Of a stretch of 64,000 nt of DNA, positions 36,234 through 47,125 are shown piece by piece. The position numbers were made by a program, and so were the translations under genes. The notes under the pieces were generated by a model, which was not told the DNA's origin, did not search any database, and saw only the letters and a list, made by a program, of their open reading frames with translations. Each line of letters begins with the position of its first letter. Position 1 is the first letter of the stretch. This stretch comes from Utricularia gibba (taxonomy: Eukaryota; Streptophyta; Magnoliopsida; Lamiales; Lentibulariaceae): the NCBI GenBank assembly GCA_002189035.1, contig NEEC01000010.1:2728001-2792000 (forward strand). The letters are read 5' to 3'.

Positions 36234-39200
36234 ATGACGGTGGGAGCTGGGATTTCTGTGAGTGATGGAAATTTGTGTGTCTTGGAGGAGACAATTTTAA
36301 GAGATGTTCATAGCAGCATTGTCGTCACTCCGGCGAATGGTGGGATTTTGAACAATGGAGCTTTTATCGGCGTACGCTCTGATCGTATCGGGAGTCGCCG
36401 CGTCTTCCCTGTCGGGAAACTCCAGTCAGTTTTTTTTTTTTAATTTGTTTCAGTTTTAATACCTGGAAACCGCTGGTTGAACTTGGATTTTGAAAATGTT
36501 TGCAGGGATTTGAGGTTCATGTGTGTTTTTCGCTTCAAATTATGGTGGATGACACAAAGAATGGGCTCTTATGGACAAGAAATACCATTTGAAACTCAGT
36601 TTTTGATCGTGGAAGGAAGAGATGGCTCGCATTTTGGAGAATCTGCTGGTGAACGACCAGCAATGTACGTAGTTTTCTTGCCCATTTTAGAGGGAGATTT
36701 CAGGGCTGTTTTGCAGGGAAATGCGCTCAATGAGTTGGAAATCTGCTTGGAAAGCGGTGAACACTCGAACAAAACCACAATTCCACCTTTTTTTTTCCCG
36801 CATTCGGTCATTACTTCATTTTTGTTTCAGGAGATCCCGCCGTGAAAGAATTTGATGGAAGCCACTTAGTCTTCGTAGGAGCTGGATCTGATCCATTTGA
36901 TGTCATTACAAACGCGGTCAGGTAAAACACGGAGAAGGGTCTTCTTTTACCCTCAGTAGATTCCTCCCCTTTTTTTTTCTTACCATGAGAAACTGTTACA
37001 TGAATCTAGGTCAGTGGAGGATCATCTGCAGACCTTTTGCCACAGGGAAAGAAAGAAGGTTCGTTCTAGTCTTTCGTGTAGCTTATTTTGGCTTTTGGGT
37101 TCTCAAAATGACATTCAGAGAGGCCGCAAATATACATAAAATCTCTAGATTTAGGCAAATGTTGGTAGACAGAATAGAACATACTGACTTTTCGTTCTAA
37201 ATCTTGTTGACTTTCCTTAACCAGATGCCGGATATGTTGAACTGGTTTGGATGGTGTACATGGGATGCTTTCTACACAGATGTTACAGCTAATGGAGTTA
37301 AACAGGGATTGGAGAGGTAAGTCAGTCAGTCATATGAATGCATCTTCAACCATCAGTGTCTACATCATGTGTTTGATTGTGGTTTAAGTAAAGTATGTAG
37401 TACCCTTGTTTCAAACTGCATATGAACTACCAGAATCTTGATGCCTTAGATAAGTAGCAAGTTTGAACCGATTTACAAACATTGAGGTGTGAGAGGGAGG
37501 CTAGCCTTGTTTTGTGTTTGATTCCAGCTTCCGGAGTGGGGGGATTTCTCCAAAATTTCTCATAATCGATGATGGCTGGCAATCAGTTGGAATGGATCCG
37601 ACCAGCATAGCAGCACAGGCAGATAACACAGCCAAGTGAGACTTGAACAGGATTTCTCATTTGAAATGCCCCTGTATCTTTTCCAAGCTATGGATTACAA
37701 GCTGTTTTTCCATCTTTGTTTTCCAGCTTTGCCAACAGGCTGACCGATATAAAAGAGAACCATAAGTTTCAGAAGCAGGAAAAAGATGGCGAACCACTTG
37801 AGAATTCAGCAATGGGAATTCAGGACATTGTTACTGATATTAAAGAGCAGCACTCAGTGAAGTATGTGTTCGTGTGGCATGCTTTGACTGGATACTGGGG
37901 TGGTGTGAAACCAGGAGTGGCGGAGATGCAACACTACGATTCAAAAATGGCTTATCCGGTTTCATCTCCAGGGGTTCAGTCAAATGAGCAATGTGAAGCA
38001 TTGGATAGTATTGCAAAGAATGGCGTTGGATTAGTCAATCCTGAGAAAGTGTTCCATTTCTACAACGAACTGCATTCGTACCTTGCATCTACTGGTATTG
38101 ATGGAGTCAAGGTAGATGTCCAGAATATTCTGGAGACACTTGGAGCTGGCCATGGTGGAAGGGTGAGGCTTGCTCGGAAATATCATCAGGCCTTGGAGGC
38201 ATCTATTTCAAGGAACTTTCGTGATAACAGCATCATTTCATGCATGAGCCACAATACTGACGGTTTATACAGGTTGGGGAATGCATTCTTTCATTCTCCT
38301 CTTTCCCTGTTGAATATCATATAATCTTCTCATTTTCTGGTGAAAATCATTTCAGTGCGAAAAGGACAGCAGTCATCCGAGCATCCGATGATTTCTGGCC
38401 TAGAGATCCTGCATCACACACCATCCACATTGCTTCAGTTGCATACAACACCATTTTTCTTGGAGAGTTTATGCAGCCAGACTGGGATATGTTTCAGGTA
38501 AGAAGCTAACCACAAAATCCAATTCTAAATCCCATTACCTCGATGATGGCACCTTTCTTGAATCTTATCAGAGCTTACATGAGATGGCTGAATACCATGG
38601 AGCAGCACGCGCAGTTGGCGGTTGCGCTATATACGTCAGGTACTATAAAACACAAACATCAGTGTGGTAGCTGGCTTTTGAATTCGTTGTTATAACATCA
38701 GTTTCAAACTTTGCAGTGATAAACCTGGCCACCATGACTTTGAACTTTTGAAAAAGCTCGTATTACCGGATGGCTCCATACTGAGGGCTAAACTTCCAGG
38801 ACGACCCACGCTTGATTGTCTGTTTTCAGACCCAACCAGAGATGGCACAAGGTGTGTAACAAATGATTCTACCCCCTTCCACAACATCTACTAGAACTTA
38901 ACAGTCAGTTGATCTAAATGCAGTTTGCTGAAGATATGGAACCTGAATGATCACAATGGAGTCATAGGCGTTTTCAACTGCCAAGGCGCCGGCTGGTGTA
39001 AAGTTGGAAAAAAATATCTTGTCCACAACCATCAACCTGAAGCCACAACTGGAGTTATCCGATCCAAGGATGTTAACTATCTACCAAGAGTTGCTCATAA
39101 AGGATGGAATGGCGATACCATTGTCTACTCCCATCTTAAAGGTGAGTTCATCTCATATGGTGCACTCCTTTCCTTTCAGAAACACCCATCAATTTTACAA

Positions 39201-39591
39201 TCCATGCCTCCCAGGTGAGTTGGTGTACCTCTACAAGGATGCATCCCTTCCCATCACACTGAATGCCAAGGAGTACGAAGTCTTCACAGTGATTCCCGTG
39301 AAGAATCTGTCAAACAGAGCATCATTTGCGCCCATAGGTCTCACAAAGATGTTCAACTCAGGAGGAGCAATCAAGGACGTGCATTACGAGATCGACAATC
39401 CGGGTTTTATCGCCATGAAGGTTCGTGGCAGCGGTTGCTTTGGGGCGTACGCATCTGCAAAACCAAAGAGAGTTCATGTCGATGGAAGAGAAGTTGAGTT
39501 TAGGTACGAAGAAGCATCTGGTTTGGTTTCGTTTGATCTGCGGTTACCTCCTCGAGAATCGTATCTCTGGGAAGTGACTGTGGAGTTATGA
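36234..39591 (+). CDS. RFS6: galactinol-sucrose galactosyltransferase / alkaline alpha-galactosidase family (RFS6/DIN10-like)
   Basis: Twelve exons: 36234-36424, 36506-36756, 36831-36921, 37010-37058, 37225-37316, 37528-37635, 37727-38272, 38356-38497, 38572-38639, 38717-38851, 38924-39141 and 39215-39591. They sum to 755 residues, the family size. GH36 landmarks are [47 protein letters not shown] (with the nucleophile Asp) and [11 protein letters not shown] (acid/base region). The C-terminal segment [16 protein letters not shown] resembles DIN10/RFS6 more than RFS2. Members either make raffinose from galactinol and sucrose or cleave raffinose oligosaccharides at neutral to alkaline pH, in cytosol or plastid. 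Which reaction applies here cannot be told from sequence. The start is fixed by [13 protein letters not shown], which matches the family opening; an in-frame ATG upstream at 36180 is not preferred. Confidence 0.93.
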
Positions 39592-40598
39592 TGACAACGA
39601 AACAGAGAAGGGATTCAATCATTTCAAGGAGCCGTGCAATCTGCACAGTTTGTGAGCTCCTGCACCAACATATTTCAATTCATTAGAAGCTATGCATTCT
39701 TTTATCAGAGTATCTATGTTCATTACACAGCAGAAATCAATTATTCCAATGGATTTAACAAAGAAACGCCTTAAGAGGGCTGTTTTGCTGCTACAACTTG
39801 GCTGCTTTTAATGCACAGAGTTCTCAAAGAAAATGGCAAAAATCTTGTTCTCATTGATGACTATCGAACATCTTCACAAGGCCAGCCGGTTAATAGGAGA
39901 GCTCTGGTATTGTCTTCCATTGCTTTCTGTTGCGCCTGTGTAGATGAATTTGCTGCATCGGCACACACCTGTTCACATAACGATCGGCATCATCTCGCAG
40001 CATCAAGTTCCCTGAGTCTGGGTCAGGTGGGTAGCAGGTATCATCCAGTATAGAATTGAGATGAACTATGGAAAACAAGCAGGAGAAATTTCGCAGGAGA
40101 CAGGTAGCATCATGTCTATAAGAGTGCAAGAACAAGTGCTGTTTAATACTGCCATTCAATCTATGCTTCGGAAACTTGAACATCCCTCACTCTTTTACTG
40201 AGAGTGTTCACCAGTAAGAAGCAACGCACTCATTAAGCATATTATCGCAGCCAATGAAACGAGCAAACCCCAGGACAATGTCCGTACAGAGGAGTTGCTG
40301 CAAAAGAGCGAATTGAAGGCTGAGGATACTTTTCTATATGCTTTCATTGACACGTTAATTGGGCTATCGCCAAAAAACGCAACGCCTTTAGAAAAGCAAC
40401 GAAAACAGTGTAGAGATGAGTAAATGTGTTTCTTTGTGGCGTTTCCAGGATCCAAAAGCATGAAATGGAGAAGCTAATTGATCAGGATAACCACAATACA
40501 ATGTAGCGTCCGAGCCATTATGCCAAGGGGAACTAAATCACCCCCCAGAATTGGTAATGGACGCAATTTCAACAAAATAACACAGATCTGTAGAAAGA
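39592..40598. other. 3-prime flank of RFS6 and unassigned minus-strand sequence
   Basis: The first 200 bases are RFS6 3-prime UTR. Minus-strand sequence from about 40,300 down to 39,861 has open frames, an acceptor-like CCATAG (at about 40,066) and a stop at 39861, but I could not build a consistent protein. It lies downstream of the snoRNA cluster in the same orientation and may be the end of its transcript. A 68-base hairpin arm pair (CTTTTCTA at 40329-40336 and TAGAAAAG at 40389-40396) is present. Confidence 0.35.
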
Positions 40599-40697
40599 AT
40601 GCTCAGTGGAAGGAGAAGTCGTTAGTTAGATTGGCTCACGGATGTAATAAATCCACTGCCATCAACACCACAATGGCGGTTAACCTCATCATTGCAT
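40599..40697 (-). ncRNA. box C/D snoRNA, candidate guide for 18S rRNA 3-prime end
   Basis: On the minus strand the sequence reads ATGC, a C box ATGATGA, a body of about 80 bases, a D box CTGA, then GCAT. The flanks ATGC and GCAT pair as a four-base terminal stem. Upstream of the D box is ACGACTTCTCCTTCC. It is complementary over 15 bases to GGAAGGAGAAGTCGT near the 3-prime end of plant 18S rRNA as I recall it. By the D-plus-5 rule the target would be an adenosine. A D-prime box is not clear. The role would be guiding 2-O-methylation with fibrillarin. The rRNA match is from memory and should be verified. Confidence 0.8.
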
Positions 40698-40760
40698 ATG
40701 TACAGCACATGGAGAAACCCAACTACAACGAAAACACAACAATTGCGTAAATCTGGGATA

Positions 40761-40846
40761 TGGCTTCAGTGTGTGTAACAATCAGATCATTGATTAGAAA
40801 ATCTCACTGAAATCCGCTAAGATAAATCGCTTATCATCACAAGCCA
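40761..40846 (-). ncRNA. box C/D snoRNA with two 25S rRNA antisense elements
   Basis: The minus strand reads TGGCTT, C box GTGATGA, body, D box CTGA, then AAGCCA. TGGCTT and AAGCCA form a perfect six-base terminal stem. Immediately before the D box is TTGTTACACAC, complementary to GTGTGTAACAA of plant 25S rRNA. Earlier in the body is CTTAGCGGATTTC, complementary over 13 bases to GAAATCCGCTAAG, which lies just a few bases upstream in the same 25S segment. Two adjacent targets in one snoRNA are a strong internal check. The D-prime box is degenerate. The rRNA sequence is recalled, not searched. Confidence 0.87.
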
Positions 40847-40890
40847 AAGTCTTTGAAAGCATCACAAAAGAAAACTGGCATAACAAAAAT

Positions 40891-40972
40891 GCGTGCTCAG
40901 ACAGCCAAGGGTTAGTCTTCAATTGCAAGATCAGAAACTCTAGTCCACATACTTTGGATCATCATCGCACGC
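40891..40972 (-). ncRNA. box C/D snoRNA with two 25S rRNA guides
   Basis: The minus strand reads GCGTGC, C box GATGATGA, body, D box CTGA, GCACGC. The ends form a perfect six-base stem and total length is 82, as expected. The internal D-prime box CTGA is preceded by GGACTAGAGT, complementary to ACTCTAGTCC of 25S domain V. The D box is preceded by CCCTTGGCTGT, complementary to ACAGCCAAGGG of the same domain. In 25S rRNA these two sites lie close together (both recalled from memory). With a C box, two D-type boxes, stem and two guides, this is a convincing snoRNA gene. Confidence 0.9.
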
Positions 40973-41200
40973 AAGGACGAAAAAACAACATGAAATAGGA
41001 AGGAAAAAAACACGACGCACAAACACACGCGAATTCATCCGAAGAAGAACCAGGAAACAAAAATCTACACAACATCATCTACGAAGAAAAAAGAAGGAAC
41101 GGAGGACAGATCCATATGTGCCTGGGCGGAAGGGAGAAAGCAGCATTCACCGGCGACTTCCATGTAGGGGTTTGCAGACTTGCGACGATGAGACGGCTGC

Positions 41201-41300
41201 TAGGGCTTTGTTATAGAACTCGGATGGACTTCAGCAGAATTGGGCTTTTTAAAATGGACTTGGGCTCCGATACAAAACCAAATCTAACACCCCTGGCCCA
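41201..41300 (-). promoter_or_regulatory. Site II and telo-box-like promoter for the minus-strand snoRNA transcript
   Basis: Upstream of the snoRNAs on the minus strand are three TGGGCY-type elements (41241-41246, 41261-41266 and, reversed, 41295-41300). A TAGGGCTTT element lies at 41201 and a TAGGGGTTT at about 41165, both close to telo-box sequence. Plant snoRNA and ribosomal genes commonly combine Site II and telo-box motifs. The transcription start is likely near 41,190; this is inferred. Confidence 0.55.
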
Positions 41301-42287
41301 ACTATTCTTGCGTATAAATCATTTAGTTCGTTGTTTTTTTCGACAAAAACAAGAATTTCATTTATGCAAATAAGATGGAATGAACTTATAATCTATTCTA
41401 ATTTCATTATTTATTTTGGGTTTTTAAATTTTTTTCTCATTTTTATTTTAAAAATATATCAATTACGTAAATAAAAAAAATATTAAATGGTTTCAACCTG
41501 ATAAAGTTTCCAGGCTAAAAAAGTTTTTTTTTAAAAAAAACCCCGAGTTAATTATGGGTATTTTTTTCAATGGGAAAATATTAATTATCATTAAATACTT
41601 TGTATATAAATAAATTCAATCGAATTCATTAATTATAATATAATAAATTTTAAAATATTAAGAAAAATGAACCTTTCGATTTTCTTTAAATAAAAATCAT
41701 TAGTTTCAATCTAATAAATTATATACCCAAATTAAATTCATGATTTTAAAATAGTAACTGGAACCTAGAATATTGTACTAACCATTCAAAAATGTAATGA
41801 CGGAAATGCACGGTTGGAGGCATTGGTTCCTCCACGTGTGCAAGTCTGCAAATCACATGGGCATTTATCATCAGGAACCTCTTTATTTCCCGTCATCCTG
41901 AACATGGGGATGACAACCAGCCACTTGCTGCTTATCAGAACACAACACAAGAGAAGAGAAGAGAAGGAAGGTCTGCTCCCACCAGAGGCCAATATGGTGA
42001 TCATCACCATCTCCATCTCCCACCCGCCAAACCAACGTGATTCACTTTTTTTTGTTCAAAATCACAACAAAATACTAAAATCCGGACCCTCCTTCGGGTG
42101 TGCAATTATAACTCGTGGAGGGAAACTAAAGGGCCGCCCTTTGGCGCGCATCCTAACACCTGGCTTCGCCATTAATTTTAATTGGATTTGGAAAGCTTCC
42201 TGACCAATGTATATATGCAGACACGCCTCTGCCTATGCTTGCGCCATATATCTAGCATAAGCCTCTGTCTGAAGCTCGATACAGCCA
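41301..42287. other. AT-rich intergenic region and NPF promoter
   Basis: The stretch 41,340 to 41,780 is AT-rich. From 41,790 to 42,190 it is more balanced but has no recognised gene. TATATATG at 42210-42217 may be the TATA box for the NPF gene that starts at 42288. Confidence 0.5.
42210..42217 (+). promoter_or_regulatory. TATA box of the NPF gene
   Basis: TATATATG lies about 75 bases before the start codon, leaving a short leader. Confidence 0.5.
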
Positions 42288-44281
42288 ATGGTATGTATTT
42301 ATCAGCTTTGTAATGCTGCGTGACTCAGCTTGATGTTATTCTGGACTGATGGAGTACGCAGGTTGCGGTCGCCGGCGGGAGTTTGGTGGATTACAGAGGG
42401 GTGCCGGTGGACAAGTCTCGCACCGGTGGATGGCTGGCGGCGGGGCTCATATTAGGTGGGTGAATGTAATAATGGGTGTGGTGTCCTGGTCTTAGTGTGT
42501 GTTCATGTTGGTTGCAGGGACGGAGCTGTCGGAGAGGATATGCGTAATGGGGATATCGATGAATCTGGTGACGTATTTGGTGGGAGATTTACATCTCTCC
42601 GCCGCGAGGTCGGCGAATACGGTGACGAATTTCATGGGAACTCTTAATCTTCTCGGCCTGCTCGGCGGTTTCCTCGCCGATGCTCGTCTTGGTCGTTATC
42701 TCACGGTTGCCATCTCTGCCACCGTCGCAGCTTTGGTACACTTCCTTCCATTCTTGATTACTCAGACTCTTCCAATTTTCCGTCCATGGAATTCTCATCA
42801 ATTTTGGCACGGGCAGGGAGTGACGCTATTAACAGCTGCAACCACAATTCCGAGCATGAGGCCGCCGCCCTGCGAGAGCGCAAGAACGGAACAGTGTGTT
42901 CCCGCCGACGGACGCCAACTCGCCTTACTCTACGCAGCTCTCTACACCATCGCCTTGGGCGGCGGCGGCATCAAGGCGAACGTGTCCGGATTCGGGACGG
43001 ACCAGTTCGATACCTCGGACCCCAAAGAAGGGAAGACAATGAGAGGCTTCTTCAACAGATTCTACTTCTGCATCAGCCTCGGCTCCCTCTTCGCAGTCAC
43101 CGTTCTTGTGTACATTCAGGATAATATTGGGAGAGGCTGGGGGTACGGCGTTTCGGCCGTCACGATGATCATCGCCGTCGCCGTTTTTCTCGTTGGCACC
43201 CCGGTTTACCGTTTCAGACAGCCGGAGGGAAGTCCCCTGACAGTGATTTGGAGAGTCGGGTTCCTGGCATGGAAGAAGAGAAGAGTCCCTTATCCCTGCC
43301 AAAACGACCTCTTGAATGGTTACGATGACGCCATCGCCGCTCATACACCCAAGCTCCGGTAACCTCCTTTGCCGACAAACTTTAAGTTCATAATCCTCTC
43401 CTTTCACACAAATATACATTGCAGGTGTCTCGACAAAGCGGCGATCATGGAGGAAAGTGCTGATAAAATCTATGGCTACTGCTCAACCGTTACAGAGGTG
43501 GAGGAGGTGAAGATGGTGGTGATGCTTCTTCCGATCTGGTGCACCTGCATACTCTTTTGGACAGTATACTCCCAAATGAACACCTTCACCATCGAGCAAG
43601 CCACCTTGATGAACCGGAAGATCGGCAGCTTCGAAGTTCCAGCCGGTTCGTTCTCCTTCTTTCTCTTCATCACCATCCTCGCCTTCACCTTCCTCAACGA
43701 GCGAATCCTGCTGCCCGTCTCCCGGAGAATCAACGGCGGGGTCACGTGCCTACAGTGCATTGGGGTCGGACTGGTCTTCTCGGTGGCCGGCATGCTGGTC
43801 GCCGCGTTCGTGGAGATCCGCCGCCGCCGCGCTTTTGTAAATGGCAACGTCGACATATCCGCCTTCTGGCTGGTGCCACAATTCTTCCTCGTCGGAGCAG
43901 GAGAAGCCTTCACGTACGTCGGCCAGCTGCAGTTCTTCATCACGGAGGCTCCACCGCGAGTGAAATCCATGAGCACCGGACTCTTCCTCGCAACGCTGTC
44001 CATGGGGTAACCCCATCTCATCTTCCTAAAAATAATTAAATATAATTATTACAAAGACTGACATTTTCCGGCGGTGCAGATACTTCATGAGCAGCCTGCT
44101 GGTTTCCTTGGTGGAAGCTGCGACGAGCGGCCGATGGCTGAGGAGCGATCTGAACGCGGCGAGGCTGGAGAACTTTTACGGGATGCTGGCGGCTCTTGGC
44201 GTCGTCAATTTTGTGGTCTTCCTTTTGTTCGCCGTCAGGCATCGCTACCGGGTCAATGAGCAACCCACCCAAAGCCCATGA
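42288..44281 (+). CDS. NPF6.4: NRT1/PTR family transporter, NPF6.4/NRT1.3-like
   Basis: Six exons: 42288-42290 (only the ATG), 42362-42455, 42518-42735, 42817-43358, 43425-44006 and 44080-44281. The total is 546 residues in frame. The protein opens MVAVAGGSLVDYRGVPVDKS. It has the ExxER proton-coupling motif in the first helix (TELSERI), NLVTYLVGDLHLSAARSANT, ALYTIALGGGGIKANVSGFG, DQFDTSDPKE and FFLVGAGEAFTYVGQL. Details such as WLAAGLILGTELSERICVMG agree closely with Arabidopsis NPF6.4 (NRT1.3), a member of the nitrate transceptor clade. The loop between the two halves (KLRCLDKAAIMEESADK) is shorter than in NPF6.4 as I recall it. Substrate is probably nitrate or another anion, not proven. 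The three-base first coding exon is unusual but the donor GTATGT and the next acceptor are canonical. Confidence 0.9.
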
Positions 44282-45285
44282 CATGAAACCAACTCCTGTT
44301 GTGTGTCTCTTGTTTTAACTCAGCTTTTAATATTATAATTCCTTGTTTGCATCTAGTATGATAGTTTAGAGATAAAAAATGTAAAATTGTAAAATTTAAG
44401 TATTTAAAATGAAAATTATCATATTATTGGTTCTTAATATTTAAAAATCAAATATGATTGATGTATATTGTTTAATCATATATCAAAATTGATCCTCGTT
44501 TTCTCCGACCACCGTCATCACTGGCCGGAAATCAATCAAAAATAATAAAATTAAATTGAAGAAAAAAATTTGGTTTTAAATTGGGGATTGATTTTGATAC
44601 TATCGTAATATGTGTGCTCAATTTTGTAATAATGAAGACTATTTTTGTTCGATTTTAAAATAGAACCAATTATAAATAGTTTTAAAATAGTAAGAATTAA
44701 AATATTATTTTGAAAGAACAATAATGACCTTTAAATAAATAGTAGAGACTATTGACCTAATTTTTATATATATATTTTCAATTTTATGTGTGTATCCTAT
44801 TTGAACTCAATATTCTGATTTTTTGTCTTGCATGCAAATCTTTTATTGTAGAATATTTTTTTAAAAAAAATCAAATCACAAATTTGTGTGTTTTTTTCTT
44901 GAATTTTGTGTTGGATTTCTGATTGAATCATATGCAAAATCTTATTTTTTAATTGGTTAATCTTATAATTATTAGCAAAAATATTATATTCTGAGAGTAA
45001 TATTGTGTTATGGGAATAAACAATATCTGCAATCCTATGCGAAGAAGATCGGATCTGGTTACCGAATAAAAGATGTGGACGGATCCGGGTTGCGGACAAT
45101 ATCCGGGTCTCACTCGGCACGTTGCCTGCCCCCCACGACTACAAATATAATGGAAGCACGCCCTGGACCCCCACCCTCCTCTTCACGCCAAAACGCATAG
45201 ACCATCGGCTTCAGGGGTGCCAAAGGGGAAAATCCCTAGCTTTTCCGAAACTGGACCTTCTTCCAATTCCGTCTCGATACGCCGC
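44282..45285. other. AT-rich intergenic region
   Basis: Mostly AT-rich. A segment at 44371-44412 resembles, in reverse orientation, a segment at 60391-60440. The last 250 bases are the probable promoter and leader of the CAF1 gene. No gene seen. Confidence 0.55.
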
Positions 45286-46223
45286 ATGGAAGCGCAGCCG
45301 GTTTACTTTCCTTCCCCCACGGACGAACCGCCGCCGCCGTTGACAATGCCCCAGCCACCCATCGCTCCTCGGCCGGGGGAATTGTCCGTGAAGAAAAAGT
45401 CTGTCTTGATTCGTTCAGTGTGGGCGCGAAACTTGGATTACGAGTTTTCTCTCATTCGCAGCGCCATCGATCAGTACCCTATTGTTTCCATGGACACCGA
45501 GTTTCCTGGGGTTGTGTTCCGCCTCCAACATCAGCATACCGACCCTATGATCACTACCAGACTCTGAAATCCAATGTGGACGCTCTCAAGTTGATTCAGG
45601 TTGGCATGGTGTTGTCTGACTCGCGCGGGAATCTGCCTGACTTTGGTAGCCCTGATAATTGCTTCATCTGGGAGTTCAATTTCTGTGATTTTGATGTCTC
45701 CCGCGATTACCATGCCCCCAACTCCATTCAACTTCTTCGCCAGAATGGTATTGATTTCGAGATGAACAGATCGCAGGGAGCTTCCGTTTCCCGATTCGCT
45801 GAGCGCATGGTGTCATCCGGCCTCGTATTCAATCGCAAGCTTGCGTACATAACTTTCCACAGTGGGTATGACTTTGGATATCTCATGAAGGCCATCACCG
45901 GGAAACCTCTTCCTCAAACGCTGCCAGAATTTCTTCATTCCATGGATATCATCTTTGGTGAACGCATCTATGACGTGAAGCACCTGATGAGATTCTGCCC
46001 TGGCCTCTATGGGGGATTGGATAAGGTTGCCAAATCTCTAGGAGTTGAGCGAGCTGTAGGCAGTTCTCACCAGGCTGGTTCTGATAGTCTGCTTACTTGG
46101 AATGTGTTTGAGAAGATTTGGGCTCTGGGCTTCCGCAATGTTGAGGAACATCATCTCCGGGCAAAGTATGCTGGCGTTCTTTATGGGTTAGAGGCCCCCG
46201 GTATTCTAGCTTCACTACTCTAG
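45286..46223 (+). CDS. CCR4-associated factor 1 (CAF1) deadenylase, one apparent frameshift
   Basis: The gene is a single exon. From MEAQPVYFPSP at 45286 it runs through VLIRSVWARNLDYEF and MDTEFPG (the first catalytic DxE), then KSNVDALKLIQVGMVLSD, ITFHSGYDFGYLMK and HQAGSDSLLT. Those hold the remaining DEDD exonuclease residues. CAF1 is the catalytic poly(A)-shortening subunit of CCR4-NOT in P-bodies and cytoplasm. The frame changes at about 45518-45526: before it VVFR, after it PPTSAYRPYDHYQT, which is what relatives have. Length 938 is one short of a multiple of three, so one added base restores 312 residues. An ATG at 45217 in the same frame is possible, but the extra residues are not family-like. 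Subtype among plant CAF1 copies is not assigned. Confidence 0.9.
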
Positions 46224-47125
46224 ACTCTCTGAACTACTACTACAATTGGCTCCTTGGTTGTTGACAGTTATCGTGATTCATATGTAAAATCACTTATTCA
46301 AAATCAAATGCCAGGAACCAATGCATATTTCCTTGTGTCTTTTCTTCCTTCTGTTCTGAAATGTTTCAAAAAAACACCCTCTTATATCTTGCACCATCTC
46401 TAATCACCTGCAAAAAATAATGAATATAACTTAGAAGTTTACCATCTAACAGCAGCGTTGAAGATCCATCTGTGAACCTCAGTTACTGATATCTGAGAGT
46501 TCATCTTCTTCTTGATGATTGCACATACATTCAATTCTAGCATCTCAGTGAAAAAAGCTTACCATCATTCTCAGATATTTTGCTTGATGGCACCCTTGCG
46601 CAGGCTGCTGCTCATTATGCATCCAAAGGGGGTAAGGGCGAAGCTGCCTTCAGTGAGGATGATTTCAATTCATTCCTGTAAAAAGCTCATCAGAAAACCT
46701 TGAGAATGAATCCATAACAAAGCCATTGTTTTTTGCTTGAAAACCAATTGTGAACCGGTTTGGAAACAACAGAACCGGAGAAACAGCGACCGCGGGTAGA
46801 AGATTCCCGGCCCGACCTTCACACTTTTTGGGCTTGGCCCATGTTTATTATTTAGGCCCATATTTTTTAAATAGGAGTTTCTATATTTGAATTTTGACTT
46901 TTGAGATATCTGTAGTCATCTCCACAATACCAAAAACAATCCCCTGGAAGCAACTTACAGTGCACCAAGGGGGTGATTCATCTCCTGGATGAATTTCAGT
47001 ATACTACCCACGTGTAAAGGTGCGCATCCATGTGTGTTCCAGTGCGCGGAATAATAGCAGATTCCAGCCCTGTGATGCATACTATAACTAAGGCTTTTTA
47101 TGTTAATTCCGTACGGAAAATTCAA
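46224..47125. other. convergent intergenic region with Site II cluster
   Basis: CAF1 and the gene of unknown function end towards each other here. The left part is CAF1 3-prime sequence. An orphan exon-like frame lies at 46575-46681 (separate entry). At 46828-46861 TGGGCT, GGCCCA and AGGCCCA motifs cluster like a promoter, though no known gene starts beside it. Confidence 0.45.
46575..46681 (+). other. orphan terminal-exon-like frame
   Basis: After a TCTCAG acceptor the frame reads ILLDGTLAQAAAHYASKGG, then AAFSEDDFNSFL and a stop. The composition and ending look like a real C-terminus, but I find no upstream exon within the window region and do not recognise the family. It could be a remnant of a lost gene or an unrecognised downstream exon. 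Confidence 0.3.

Noticed and set aside
39811-40461. A protein gene downstream of the snoRNAs
   Set aside because: Exon-like pieces could be drawn on the minus strand but the frames did not join without added assumptions and no family fits; left as unassigned.
40471-40548. Possible snoRNA with GTGATTT and CTGA
   Set aside because: C box is poor, no terminal stem, guide matches no rRNA segment I recall.
41041-41060. Fourth C box (GATGATG on the minus strand)
   Set aside because: No D box with a pairing stem follows at snoRNA distance.
41116-41373. 85-residue plus-strand frame over the snoRNA promoter
   Set aside because: It runs across Site II elements in the opposite direction and has no domain.
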